Source: Verrucomicrobiia bacterium (GTDB lineage: Bacteria > Verrucomicrobiota > Verrucomicrobiia > Limisphaerales > JAJOIW01). From it: a stretch of DNA of 37,462 bases. Under the pieces are notes generated by a model. It was not told the origin of the DNA. It searched no databases and saw nothing but the letters and a program-made list of their open reading frames with translations. Shown one piece after another: positions 7,705-17,700 of the stretch. A program made the position numbers and the translations under genes. Within the stretch, counting starts at the first letter, position 1, and each line of letters starts with the position of its first letter. The DNA lies in assembly GCA_030425355.1 (NCBI GenBank), contig JAUIAG010000014.1, positions 1-37,462 of the forward strand, written 5' to 3'.

Positions 7705-9462
7705 TCAGAGACGCCTGACTTCGATGAAGAATGCACCGCGGCTTCGTCCGTCGGGATCGGTGAGGGTTGTGTAGAGGCTGGACCGGCCTTTTTCCAGCGG
7801 GAGAATGAACCGGATCCCGGTAGCTCCCGTGGGCACCTTCTCCTCAGCTGAATGCCCCTGGATGGAAATGGCGGCGGTGGATGCGGTGAGGATGTATTTC
7901 TCCTGTGCCGGTTTTTGCCTGAGGATGAATTCATACTGTCCGGCCTCCTGAACTTCAACTGCCCAGAAGCCATTGTGGAAGGGCTGGTTTTCTATGTGGG
8001 ACTGATTCCATGGCACACCGCTGCCTTCATCCGGATGCCAGTCGTGGCAGGTGAGGAGCGCTTCGGGTTCGGCGGGGTCGCCGAGGTTGATCCTCACGTA
8101 ATCATCGAACCTGGTGTCGATGTGATCCCACCATGCCTCGTATTCCGACCTCAGACGGGAGACAATCTGTGGATACTGTCCGGCGAGGTCGAGTTTCTGG
8201 GACGGATCCTGTTGAATGTCGAAAAGCTCACGGCCGTTGACCAGTCGCCACCGCGGTGTCATGACCGCAGACTTCCGCCACTTTTCCGGAAACTCAATGC
8301 GCTGGGAGTGGACCACGAGTGTTCTGTCGAGGACTGTCGATGCACCCCTCAGCTGTGGCAGGATGGTGGACCCATCGAGATCCGCGGACTGGGGAATCGT
8401 GGCTCCGGCCACTTCGGCCAGTGTCGGATGGATGTCGATATGAGCTGTCAGCATCTCCACATCGCGACCGCCTGAAATCCCGCCATCCGGCCAGTAGGCG
8501 AAGAAAGGCACTCTGTGTCCGCCGTCGTATTCCGATCCCTTGGTGCCGCGCATGTTCATATTGAAACCGGTCCATGAATCATCATTATCAGTCCGGCGGT
8601 TCCGGACTCCGGCAGCCGTTCCGTTATCGGTGGTGAAGAGGAGCAGTGTGTTTTTTTCGATGCCCAGATCGGCGAGCGTTTTCCGGAGCCGGCCGATGTT
8701 CTCGTCGATATTGGTGATCATGCCATAGAATTCGGCCATGGGAGAGGGCACCCCCTGGTCTTTGTAGGGGTCGCTGTATTTCGGGTCGACCCGGAAGGGC
8801 CCGTGCGGTGCGTTGGTGGCAAGGTAGATGAAAAACGGCTTTTCCCGGTCGAGGCGGCCCATGTGGTTTATGGCCTCACGGAACCACACATCGGTGCAGT
8901 AACCGGTGAATTTCCGGGGCTCGCCCATTTCAAAATACGTGTCATCAGAATAATCGTTTCCGTAATAGTCCGGGGTTTGCCACACGCCGCCACCGCCGTG
9001 ATAGAGAGCGTAGTCAAATCCCTGGTCCTGGGGGCGGGACGGGGCATTGTCACCAAGATGCCATTTGCCGAACATCGCGGTGTGGTATCCGGAGCCGCGA
9101 AGAGTTTCAGCCACAGTCAGCTCATCCCCGGCCATGATCGACCTTCCCATGATGGTGTGCCAGACGCCGGTTCTCGAAGAATACCGTCCAGTCATCAGTG
9201 CGGATCTCGTCGGGGAACAGGTCGGGTCCACATGATAATCGGTCAGTCGCACCGACTGGGCATGCAGGCGGTCGAGATTCGGTGTCCGGATCATCGTGTT
9301 CCCGTGGGCTCCAATATCGCCATACCCCTGGTCATCCGTGATGATGAGGATAATATTGGGGCGGCCTGCGTTCCTGGACTCGGCGGTCAGCGAACAAGCC
9401 AGAAAGAACATCATCCCAAGGCAAAGCGTGGCCCTCAGGGGATATTTGCATGTGATGAGCAT
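7705..9462 (-). CDS. Arylsulfatase A-type sulfatase, exported
   Basis: A 585-residue enzyme that hydrolyses sulfate esters, probably on a polysaccharide. The metal-binding ITDDQGYGD (D43, D44) and the formylglycine motif CSPTR (C82), followed by SALMTGR, are intact; GKWHLGD and TTDNGT give further active-site residues. C82 means a Cys-type sulfatase that needs maturation by a formylglycine-generating enzyme or anaerobic sulfatase maturase, neither of which is in this window. The N-terminus has a Sec signal; FLACS might be an imperfect lipobox, so it is either a lipoprotein or cleaved near TAES. After about residue 460 a beta-rich domain (LLTCHDWHPDEG, then FWAVEVQEAGQYEF) is appended, as in many planctomycete sulfatases. 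It lies 102 bases downstream of the sensor-kinase gene on the same strand and may be co-transcribed with it. Confidence 0.93.
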   Translation of the reverse strand: MLITCKYPLRATLCLGMMFFLACSLTAESRNAGRPNIILIITDDQGYGDIGAHGNTMIRTPNLDRLHAQSVRLTDYHVDPTCSPTRSALMTGRYSSRTGVWHTIMGRSIMAGDELTVAETLRGSGYHTAMFGKWHLGDNAPSRPQDQGFDYALYHGGGGVWQTPDYYGNDYSDDTYFEMGEPRKFTGYCTDVWFREAINHMGRLDREKPFFIYLATNAPHGPFRVDPKYSDPYKDQGVPSPMAEFYGMITNIDENIGRLRKTLADLGIEKNTLLLFTTDNGTAAGVRNRRTDNDDSWTGFNMNMRGTKGSEYDGGHRVPFFAYWPDGGISGGRDVEMLTAHIDIHPTLAEVAGATIPQSADLDGSTILPQLRGASTVLDRTLVVHSQRIEFPEKWRKSAVMTPRWRLVNGRELFDIQQDPSQKLDLAGQYPQIVSRLRSEYEAWWDHIDTRFDDYVRINLGDPAEPEALLTCHDWHPDEGSGVPWNQSHIENQPFHNGFWAVEVQEAGQYEFILRQKPAQEKYILTASTAAISIQGHSAEEKVPTGATGIRFILPLEKGRSSLYTTLTDPDGRSRGAFFIEVRRL

Positions 9463-9564
9463 GGATGCATCAAAGCAAACTCATCACCGGGCGGCAACAG
9501 TAATTGGAAGCGCATCCGGGTTGAGGCGGGGACCGCCACCTGCCGGCAGCTGCCCATTCCGGAA

Positions 9565-12500
9565 TCAGGCGAATATCCTGAGTCCGTTCCTTTCGAATGC
9601 CTGCCGCAGGTTATCGAGGCTCACCGGTTTCGCGAGGTAGTCGTCCATGCCTGCATCCAGACATTTTTCCCGGTCAGAGGCCATGGCGTTTGCCGTCAAT
9701 GCAATGATGACTGGATGCGATTTCGAGCCGGAGGTCAGCTCACGGATTTTCGCCGTCGCCGTATAGCCGTCCATAACCGGCATCTGGCAGTCCATCAGGA
9801 CAAATGGGTAATGATGCCGGGCGAAGGCTTCGACGGCTTCCTGTCCATTCCGGGCGACAGTGGCCTTCAGATTCAGCCGTGAAAGGAACTTGAGCATCAG
9901 TCGCTGGTTGATGCGGTTATCCTCCACCACAAGCACCTGATCCTCCAGCGAGTCGACTGAGGTCTCGAAGACGATCTCCGGCATTTGATCCTGCCGGTAT
10001 TTCTCATCGGGCAGTTCCTTCAGCCTTGAGACTTCCTCAATTTCCATGGCGAGGCTTCTGGAGAAGCACTCGTCGGCGGTCCATTTGGCCGTGTTTTCAT
10101 CTCCACCCGGCGGCGGTTCCTGGCTGACGCGGTCCAGCGGGATGATCAGGGAAAAGTTCGACCCCTGTCCCACCACGGACTGAACGCGGATTTCGCCGCC
10201 CATCAGTTCGGCGAGCCTCCGGCAGATGGAGAGCCCGAGTCCGGTGCCTCCGTATTTCCGGGTGGTTGAGGCATCCACCTGGGAGAAAGTTTCGAAGATG
10301 GAATCCAGCTTGTCCGGCGGGATGCCTATACCCGTGTCAGAGACACTGATGTCGACGTGGAATACCGGTCCGTCATCACTTCTCAGGCGGGTATTGAGAG
10401 TGACATGGCCCCTGTCGGTAAACTTGATGGCGTTGTTGAGGAAGTTATTGAGGATCTGTTTGATGCGAGTCGGGTCCCCTTTGACCATTCGCGGGATTCT
10501 CTGATCGATGATAACTCTGAGGTCGATCTGCTTGGACCGGGTGACAGGCCGGTAGAGTTTCGTGGTCTCCTCCACCGAGCGGTGAAAATCAAAATTGGTC
10601 TGCTCAATGACCACCTTTCCGGCCTCAATCTTGGAAATGTCGAGGATGTCATTGATAATCGTCAGCAGGCTCTGGGCACACGACTGAATTGACTGTCCGT
10701 AGTCCCGCTGTTCGTCGTTGAGACCGCTTTCCAGCATCAGTTCCGTCATTCCAAGAATCCCGTTCATTGGAGTTCTGATCTCATGGGACATGCAGGCAAG
10801 AAACCTGTCCTTGGATTCCTGGGCGGCTTTGAGATTTGCATTGGCCTGCTGCAGTCGTTCATTGGCGGCTTTCAACTGAACGAAGTTCTGGTTCTTCTGC
10901 TCTTTCAGGGCGATCTTGCGTCTCTGATCGGACCACCAGAAAATAAGTGCCATCACGAGACTGGAACAAAGGAGACCGATGATCACATTCTTGACCCAGT
11001 TCCGTGACCAGAGCGTCTGCCACAGATCGATTCGGGTGATGACAACCGGTGATGCGTTGAGATAGGGATCCAGTGTCTGGTGATGTATCTCCAGAGGCCC
11101 GGATGGATACTTCGCCTCCATGGCCTCAAGGTCTCGAAAGGACCACAGTTCCGGTGCTGCCTTCCATGAGTCCGCTCTGCCGACCCGGAAGCGGTTCTGG
11201 TAATGCGTCAGGCTGGAGGCCTGCTGCTTCTGCTGGTCATTGTACAGGAGTGTATCCTGCGTCGTTGCGGAGATTCTGATTTCTTTTCCGCTTTCGGCGG
11301 GGATGATCTGGAATCCCAGACCGTCGACCCTGAGCCTTCGGCTGATCGACGGCGGAGCAGGGGTGGAATAGGGTATGGTCAGGAAATAGGCACCCTGGTC
11401 GGACAGCAACCACAGGTTTCCGTCCGGAGTCATGGTGCTGTCGAGGTAGTTGTGGGCTCCGAGAATGCCGAGCGGGTGGCCATTTTCACAGCGGATAATT
11501 GCGTTCAGGTCCGGGTGAAAAAGTGTGCCGGTGCAGTGGTCATTCCACAGCATCAGGGCTTTGTTACGAAGCTGGTGGGCCACCCGGATCCGTGGATGGA
11601 TCACCCCGGTATTCGTAAGGATCAGCGGATTGTCATCGGGATCCCACCGGTACAGACCAAAGCTTGTCGAGATAAGCAGTGCAGTCCTGCTCCGCGATTG
11701 ATCCGGGGTGATGCTGCTCACTGAATAGAAGAAATCGGACCTGTCCCGGAGTGTGAGCGCCCGGACTGCCCCGTTTTCCTCAAGGAACACCCCGCGTCCG
11801 GTGCCGAAAAGACGCTGGCCGCGGTCAGGATAGGATTCCATGCCGGTCACTTTTGAAACTGTCGGCGGCAGCCCCGTTTTCGACTCGTTCAGGTGGAAGT
11901 TGTTTTCATTATCCAGTTTCGCTGTCCATATCCTCCACGATCCATCAGCGAGCCGGCCGATCGCTGTGCCATCTGCAGCAAGACAGATACTGGAAAGTGG
12001 TTCTGATAAAGGTTTTCCTGAGTCGGTGAATTCCAATCGATGCCAGCTGGCTGAAGAGGGATGATAGATAACCAGAGAAGAAGCTGTTGCTGCCGACAGG
12101 GAACTGAGCTTTGAATTCCATCGAAGGTCGTGAATTCCATTTTCAAGATCAGCCGCTATCGACGGCGGGATGCCGGACAGACGGCTGAAAGTTTCATCCT
12201 GCAGCTCTAAAAGCTCGGCGGTGTTCCGCGATGAAAAATAGACTGTTCCGGTGTCAGCTGCGGTCACATGGGTCAACTGGTAGCCTTCGGGTTTTTCATC
12301 CGCAATCTGCAGTTTTTTGAGCGACCCGTCCTGCAGCCGGAGAAGTCCCCGGTCTGTCAGGAGCAGCATCTGGTTGTTCTGCACATAGGAAAAAGCCTTC
12401 AGGTCACTGACCTTTTCAAGCGAGTCGAGGCTGGTGATCTGGTGGTAGGCCCCGTTCCTGAAGGTCAACAGCCGGTTCTTTCCGCCGAACAGGACCTTGG

Positions 12501-14556
12501 AACCTTCGGGATTGGTCTCAATCCAGTTGATGGAATCACGAATAATGGTCCGGCTGGTCCAGTCCGGTCTGATCATCACCAGCCTGTCGCTGAATGCCAC
12601 CCATGAGTTGCCTGTAACCGGGTCATGGAGATAATCCCTTACCTCGGCAGGCGAATTAAATGGATTGGATGCAATGGCCATCCGCTCGATATGTGTCCTC
12701 AATGGCAGGAATACCGGAGTGGCACCGGGGGCTGAGTGGATCAGCATCCGGAACGGCCCGGCCTCGCTGGATATTCCGGTGATGTACTGATCGCCCGCAT
12801 TCTTCAGTTTTCTGGCACGGACTGATTGCCCGCGATGCAGCATTTCCCGCCACTGATCGCTGGTGCTGTCCCGGAAATACATTCCCTGATCCGTGGCCAC
12901 CCACAGGGTCCCGCTTCGCGTCATCAGCAGTGAGTGAACCGGTATCCCCGAAAACAGTTCAAAATCAGTGGAGTTGACCTGGGAGATTTCTCCGAATTCA
13001 TCCAGTCGGAATTTCAGTATACCGCTGCGGGTGCCTACCAGCATCTCTCTGGAGCTGGCCGGGCAGATGCATTCGATGACCTGGTCATTCAGAGGGCTGA
13101 ACGGGGTGACGGGCAGGACGGAGTCATGGGTGGCCGCGATCAGCCCGGTCTGGTCCGAACCGATCAGCAGATATTTTCCGAATGGCTGCAGGTGAACCGC
13201 GGAGGCTTTGCGGAGCTTCTCAACGGTGCGGCCTGTGGACAGGTCATTGAAAAGTGTGGGCTGTGTCAGACAGAAGGACTCAAGCGATCTCTGGAGATCC
13301 AGTGACCACACGCCTTCCTGCAGCTCAGAAAGTCGCGATTCGAGGTCGATGGACTGGACTCTTTCCGTGTCGTGGATATCAAGAATGAATCCCTGCTTCG
13401 GCACCCACGGGATGATCACCTTTCTCCTGAAATCGGATAAAAATGATACAATAGGGTCCTGAGCATCCCGGTGCCGGACTTCCGCTATCCACTGGGTTCG
13501 CGACGGAGCAAACGGCGACTGGATTTCGACCTCAACCCGGAAACCGGGGGTCAGGACAGCGCTGATTTCGCTGACCTGTCCGATCTGAACATCAATGCCC
13601 TCAATGAGACAGCCCAGATTCTCCCCATATGCGTAGAATGATATCGGTCCATTCGGTGCAATGAGGCTTTGCCTGACGACCGGTGCGACCTCAAGCTGCC
13701 GGTGCTGAAGTGGTCCGCCATCGAGAATCATGGTCGAACTCATACGTCGTCCATACATGGACGGGTCAGTAAAACGCACGTTCAGGTGCTGGATGCCGCC
13801 ACTCAGTTCCGAAAGGGACCGGGGCATTGGTGGACCGCGGTTTGGCTCAGCGCCGGTGTTTTTCTGACTCACCAGCAGCCGGTTCCCCGACAGTTTTTTA
13901 AAAAGTCCGAAATCATCTCCACTCAGCAGCAGGGGTTGAAATGAATCGGATGGACAAGGGCCATGCCAGATTTCAAGGGCATGGAGCTGGGTCACCGAGA
14001 ATCCAGTCTGCCCCATGCTTTTATTGCAGGCGTAACAGATGCTGGCCTCTCCAGAAACATCCTCGAAAGCGGGTATCATCTCCTCAAAAGACCCCTTCCG
14101 GTAGACTAGGTGCTCGGGAATTTTTTCCCCGTTGAGGTAGGCGTTGATACCTGAGGTGTTGACGGAAAAGAGCAGGTGTTTCCACCCCTGAAGTCTCTGG
14201 ATCCCGGGCAGGATGATGGATGACTCCGATTGATCGCTTTTGACCAGTGAGACGACGATGCCACTGGTCGATACATCAGAGCTGACATGGATATGCCGGC
14301 CGTTGTTCTCGTAGTCCACCAGGAGGCGGTCGGTGGGATTCACTGAATCCAGAAGCCAGAAAGAGAAAATCAACGGTGATTCTGTTGCGGGGACCGCGAC
14401 GGTCTGGGGGTTGCTCAGATTGCCGGACCATGAGCGGATTCCGGGTGCCAGGCACACCGCAGCCATAATCGTGAGCTTCACGATGAACCCGGCGAAAAGG
14501 CCTCCGGTCAACAGTTGTGCTCTTTTCCCGATTTTGATACGTCGATACGTCCCCAT
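9565..14556 (-). CDS. Giant hybrid sensor histidine kinase (LamG-like, Reg_prop, Y_Y_Y, HisKA, HATPase, REC)
   Basis: A 1663-residue membrane protein resembling hybrid two-component sensors of polysaccharide utilisation. An N-terminal signal anchor (about 10-42) is followed by a LamG/concanavalin-like domain (about 45-190: FSFWLLDS, GWKHLLFSVNTSGINAYLNG). Propeller repeats of the two-component-regulator type then fill the region to about 1070 (GTLWVATDQGMYF, NLWLLSDQGAYFL), with a Y_Y_Y-like domain before a membrane helix near 1186-1208. A coiled coil leads to HisKA with the phospho-acceptor H1258 in SHEIRTPMNGILGM, a HATPase with NNAIKF, DTGIGIP and GGTGLGLSICRRL, and a C-terminal receiver with D1589 in LMDCQMPVMDG. 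It ends about 75 residues after D1589: unlike classical HTCS proteins there is no AraC output domain, so a partner regulator must exist elsewhere. Sulfatase gene downstream; debranching-enzyme gene divergent. Confidence 0.92.
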   Translation of the reverse strand: MGTYRRIKIGKRAQLLTGGLFAGFIVKLTIMAAVCLAPGIRSWSGNLSNPQTVAVPATESPLIFSFWLLDSVNPTDRLLVDYENNGRHIHVSSDVSTSGIVVSLVKSDQSESSIILPGIQRLQGWKHLLFSVNTSGINAYLNGEKIPEHLVYRKGSFEEMIPAFEDVSGEASICYACNKSMGQTGFSVTQLHALEIWHGPCPSDSFQPLLLSGDDFGLFKKLSGNRLLVSQKNTGAEPNRGPPMPRSLSELSGGIQHLNVRFTDPSMYGRRMSSTMILDGGPLQHRQLEVAPVVRQSLIAPNGPISFYAYGENLGCLIEGIDVQIGQVSEISAVLTPGFRVEVEIQSPFAPSRTQWIAEVRHRDAQDPIVSFLSDFRRKVIIPWVPKQGFILDIHDTERVQSIDLESRLSELQEGVWSLDLQRSLESFCLTQPTLFNDLSTGRTVEKLRKASAVHLQPFGKYLLIGSDQTGLIAATHDSVLPVTPFSPLNDQVIECICPASSREMLVGTRSGILKFRLDEFGEISQVNSTDFELFSGIPVHSLLMTRSGTLWVATDQGMYFRDSTSDQWREMLHRGQSVRARKLKNAGDQYITGISSEAGPFRMLIHSAPGATPVFLPLRTHIERMAIASNPFNSPAEVRDYLHDPVTGNSWVAFSDRLVMIRPDWTSRTIIRDSINWIETNPEGSKVLFGGKNRLLTFRNGAYHQITSLDSLEKVSDLKAFSYVQNNQMLLLTDRGLLRLQDGSLKKLQIADEKPEGYQLTHVTAADTGTVYFSSRNTAELLELQDETFSRLSGIPPSIAADLENGIHDLRWNSKLSSLSAATASSLVIYHPSSASWHRLEFTDSGKPLSEPLSSICLAADGTAIGRLADGSWRIWTAKLDNENNFHLNESKTGLPPTVSKVTGMESYPDRGQRLFGTGRGVFLEENGAVRALTLRDRSDFFYSVSSITPDQSRSRTALLISTSFGLYRWDPDDNPLILTNTGVIHPRIRVAHQLRNKALMLWNDHCTGTLFHPDLNAIIRCENGHPLGILGAHNYLDSTMTPDGNLWLLSDQGAYFLTIPYSTPAPPSISRRLRVDGLGFQIIPAESGKEIRISATTQDTLLYNDQQKQQASSLTHYQNRFRVGRADSWKAAPELWSFRDLEAMEAKYPSGPLEIHHQTLDPYLNASPVVITRIDLWQTLWSRNWVKNVIIGLLCSSLVMALIFWWSDQRRKIALKEQKNQNFVQLKAANERLQQANANLKAAQESKDRFLACMSHEIRTPMNGILGMTELMLESGLNDEQRDYGQSIQSCAQSLLTIINDILDISKIEAGKVVIEQTNFDFHRSVEETTKLYRPVTRSKQIDLRVIIDQRIPRMVKGDPTRIKQILNNFLNNAIKFTDRGHVTLNTRLRSDDGPVFHVDISVSDTGIGIPPDKLDSIFETFSQVDASTTRKYGGTGLGLSICRRLAELMGGEIRVQSVVGQGSNFSLIIPLDRVSQEPPPGGDENTAKWTADECFSRSLAMEIEEVSRLKELPDEKYRQDQMPEIVFETSVDSLEDQVLVVEDNRINQRLMLKFLSRLNLKATVARNGQEAVEAFARHHYPFVLMDCQMPVMDGYTATAKIRELTSGSKSHPVIIALTANAMASDREKCLDAGMDDYLAKPVSLDNLRQAFERNGLRIFA

Positions 14557-14570
14557 TGATCAACAGTTGT
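14508..14570. repeat. Paired 11-bp direct repeats around the sensor-kinase start codon
   Basis: TCAACAGTTGT occurs at 14508-14518 and again at 14560-14570, 52 bases apart. Each copy contains the dyad CAAC-A-GTTG, a form typical of a dimeric regulator site. One copy lies just upstream of the kinase ATG (14556), the other just inside the gene. Between them is a tandem GATACGTC-GATACGTC. The positions would suit autoregulation of the kinase, but the inner copy is within coding sequence, so chance is possible. Confidence 0.35.
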
Positions 14571-14737
14571 CTCCAGGGAGGGCCGGAATGGCTTCATTCT
14601 TTTCCGTAGTTCAGACGAATGAGTGCAATGTCCACCGGATTTCATTTGAAACCCTGAGCCCCCATTCACTAATTCGGGTTCCTGCACATCTTCCTGAGCA
14701 CAAAATGGAAACCATCCGAGTGTGAAATCCACGCGGT

Positions 14738-17700
14738 ATGGGGATTCGCTATTGTAACGAGGTGAGTCTGCCGCTATATCCGAACGGCATGGGTTGTTCG
14801 AGTCCACAAATTATCGATATGCGATACCGGTTCGAGGGGAACCGGGTCGTTTACACCGGTGACCGAATCTCCATATCCATGGAGGTTCACGAAAACGGAC
14901 GCGGTCGCGAGGGGAATGCCTTTCTCCGGACCAACCTGTTCATGGGTGATTACCAGTATCGCGAAATCATCGAGGCCTATGAGGCGGGCCGTGCTGAGTC
15001 ACGCAACTGCTGGGCAGACTACCCGATGCAGCTGGTGGAGGAAACGGAGGAGGGCGATGGCATAAGGCGAATCTGGATTTTCGAAGCCATGGTTCCACGG
15101 GCCGGATTCTTCTGGGCAAAACCCTGCTTCAATGACCGGTTCCACTATCACCACTGGCCTGATGGAGACAACCTGAAAATCCATGTGCATCGCAGCAGCT
15201 GGCGATTTGGAAATACACTTTACTGTGCATGGCCCCGACTCATGGACGAGGGCAGGACCATGGAGACCCGCCGCACCGAACACCTGGAAAACCAGTGGGC
15301 CGCGCTTGAGCGCGGGGGACTGTGGGTTCAGCCCCGATCCGGCACTCTCAGGGATCTCGGACGCAACCTGGATCACATCATGGAAACGCTGGGGTGTCGT
15401 GTCGTTCACCTGATGCCGGTGAATCCGGTGCCCATGACCGATACTCGGCTGGGAAGAATGGGCAGCCCGTATGCCGCGACCAGTCTGGTGGACATTGACC
15501 CCTCGGTGGTCGAGTTTGACCGCAGAACCACCGGCCTCGAGCAGTTCGAGGAACTGACCACGGAAATTCACCGGCGCGGGGGCAGAGTCATCATCGATCT
15601 GGTTATCAACCACACCGGATGGGGAAGCCAGCTTTTTGAAAATCATCCCGATTTTTTCGAACGCACAGCCGAAGGGGAATTCGTCAGCCCCGGGGCATGG
15701 GGCAATACATGGGCGGACCTCGTTGCTCTGAATCACCAGTCACGGGAACAGACCTGCCTGCTTGCCGAGGCATTTCTGACTTGGTGCCGTCGGGGTGTGG
15801 ACGGGTTCCGGTGCGATGCCGGTTATCAGGTGCCGCTTCCAATCTGGCGGTATATCACCGCCAGGGTGCTCTCCGAATTCCCCGATACGATTTTTTTCCT
15901 CGAAGGGCTTGGCGGGGCCGTTGAGGCGACGCGCGCACTTCTGGAGGAGGGCGGGATGCAATGGGCCTACTCCGAGCTGTTTCAGAATGAATCAGACCGG
16001 CAGATTGCCGAGTATCCCGAATTCTCCCATTCCATGAGTCTCCATACCGGTTGCTTCGTCCATTATTGTGAGACGCACGACAACAACCGCATGGCTGCAA
16101 GGGGGCGCGACTGGGCTGTCTTCCGGGTGCGCCTCTGTGCCGCACTCAGCGCCAATGGCGCATTCGGCATCACCACCGGTGTCGAGTGGCTTGCCACTGA
16201 AAAGATCAATGTTCACAACAGGACCGGCCTGCGCTGGGGCAATCCACAAAACATCGTCCCGCTGATCAGTCGCATCAACCGGACTCTTCTGACACACCCG
16301 CTTTTCGCCGAAGGTGTGAGACTGGAAAGGCTCACCCCATCATCGGCCAGAGTTCAGGTCTGGCGCCGGTTTCTGCCCAAAGCGGTCACGGCCGTACAGG
16401 GCTGGGTTCTCATCAACAATGATCTGGAACATGAACACAGGGCCCATATAAGCCAGTTCAGTTTCCGCGATTACGCCAACCTGAAGGACCTGTTCGGATC
16501 TGAAACTCCGAATCCGGTGTCCACCGGCCCGGGAAGTGTATTTGAGATCATCATGCCTCCGGGATCGGTTTATGTGCTTTCCGAAGTTCCCTGCGAAACC
16601 GAAGACGAAGCGCGGTCCCGGATTGAGAATGGCCGCCTGCTGGGCCATCTCGTCGAATGTATCGATGCAGCCAATGGAGACGTACCCCACAGTCCGCAGG
16701 ATGCTTCCAGCCTTGTGGAGACATTCCTGGATGACCACGAGGCATTTCTGGATTCTCTGGACCAGTTGAGTGACGAGGACTGGGGTGGTGACTGGTTGAA
16801 AGCCATTCAATCCAGGATGGCTTCACCGTGCTACCGGCGGGTCTGCCACTGGGAGGCCCTTGACTGCCGAAGGGAGTTCGTTCTTCCGGCCGAGCACTGG
16901 CTGGTCTTCCGGAATCCCGATCCATTCCGTATTCTTGTAACGACAGGTGTTCAACGGGACACCCATTCAGACCGCGGGAACTGGGCTGAAAGCGTGTACG
17001 ATCCTCAATCCGGCCAATGGATCCACTGCATGTCCCCGGCCCGTTTCAGGGACCAGGGGACGACGCATTTTACGGTGCGGATGATTCCGCATGGCACAGC
17101 ATTCCGAAACGGGCTCAAAGGTGTGATCCGGCTGGCAGACCCGGTTTTTGACGGCGTGCCGCAGATTTCCGGGCCGGTTTTTCCAACTGTCGCACCCGAA
17201 TCCCCATGCGTTCTTCTCACTAACCGCAGGGGTGCCATGGCCATGCTCCGCCTCGACTTCGGTGAAGTTGATTCGAAATACGATTGCGTGCTTGGAGCCA
17301 ATCTTCATGACACCCTCCCGGTAGACAGGCATGTCATGGTCAAACGTCTGAGGCTCTGGGCGCGCTTTGGACACCGCACGGTCCCCCTGAATCGGGAAAG
17401 GCTCATTTCATTTTCCATCAATGGCGGGGCGAGGTGGGTTTTCCTCCTCTCGAACGGCAGAGAGCCGCTGGCGGAAATTGAAGTGGCGATGGTCATGGAA
17501 CAGGGAGCGAATACCGTGAGATTTCAGTCACGAGTCCTGCGGCTTCATCAGAATCCCGACCCTGCCGGGCTCCTGATTCTGACCATCCGGGTTGATATTG
17601 AAGACCGGAACTTTCACACCCAGACTCATCTCAATGAGCATGGGGAAGGGTTCTTCCGGAGCGCTGTGCATGAGCTGTCCGGTGAGGACCGTTCCTGCCA

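Noticed and set aside
8803..9882. 359-codon forward ORF
   Set aside because: Antisense to the sulfatase start and to the end of the sensor kinase, including its receiver domain.
14020..14035. CYAC motif in the kinase LamG-like domain
   Set aside because: Not followed by His, so not a haem site; may be a disulfide or chance.
14999..15736. 245-codon minus ORF
   Set aside because: Antisense to the GH13 half of the debranching enzyme.
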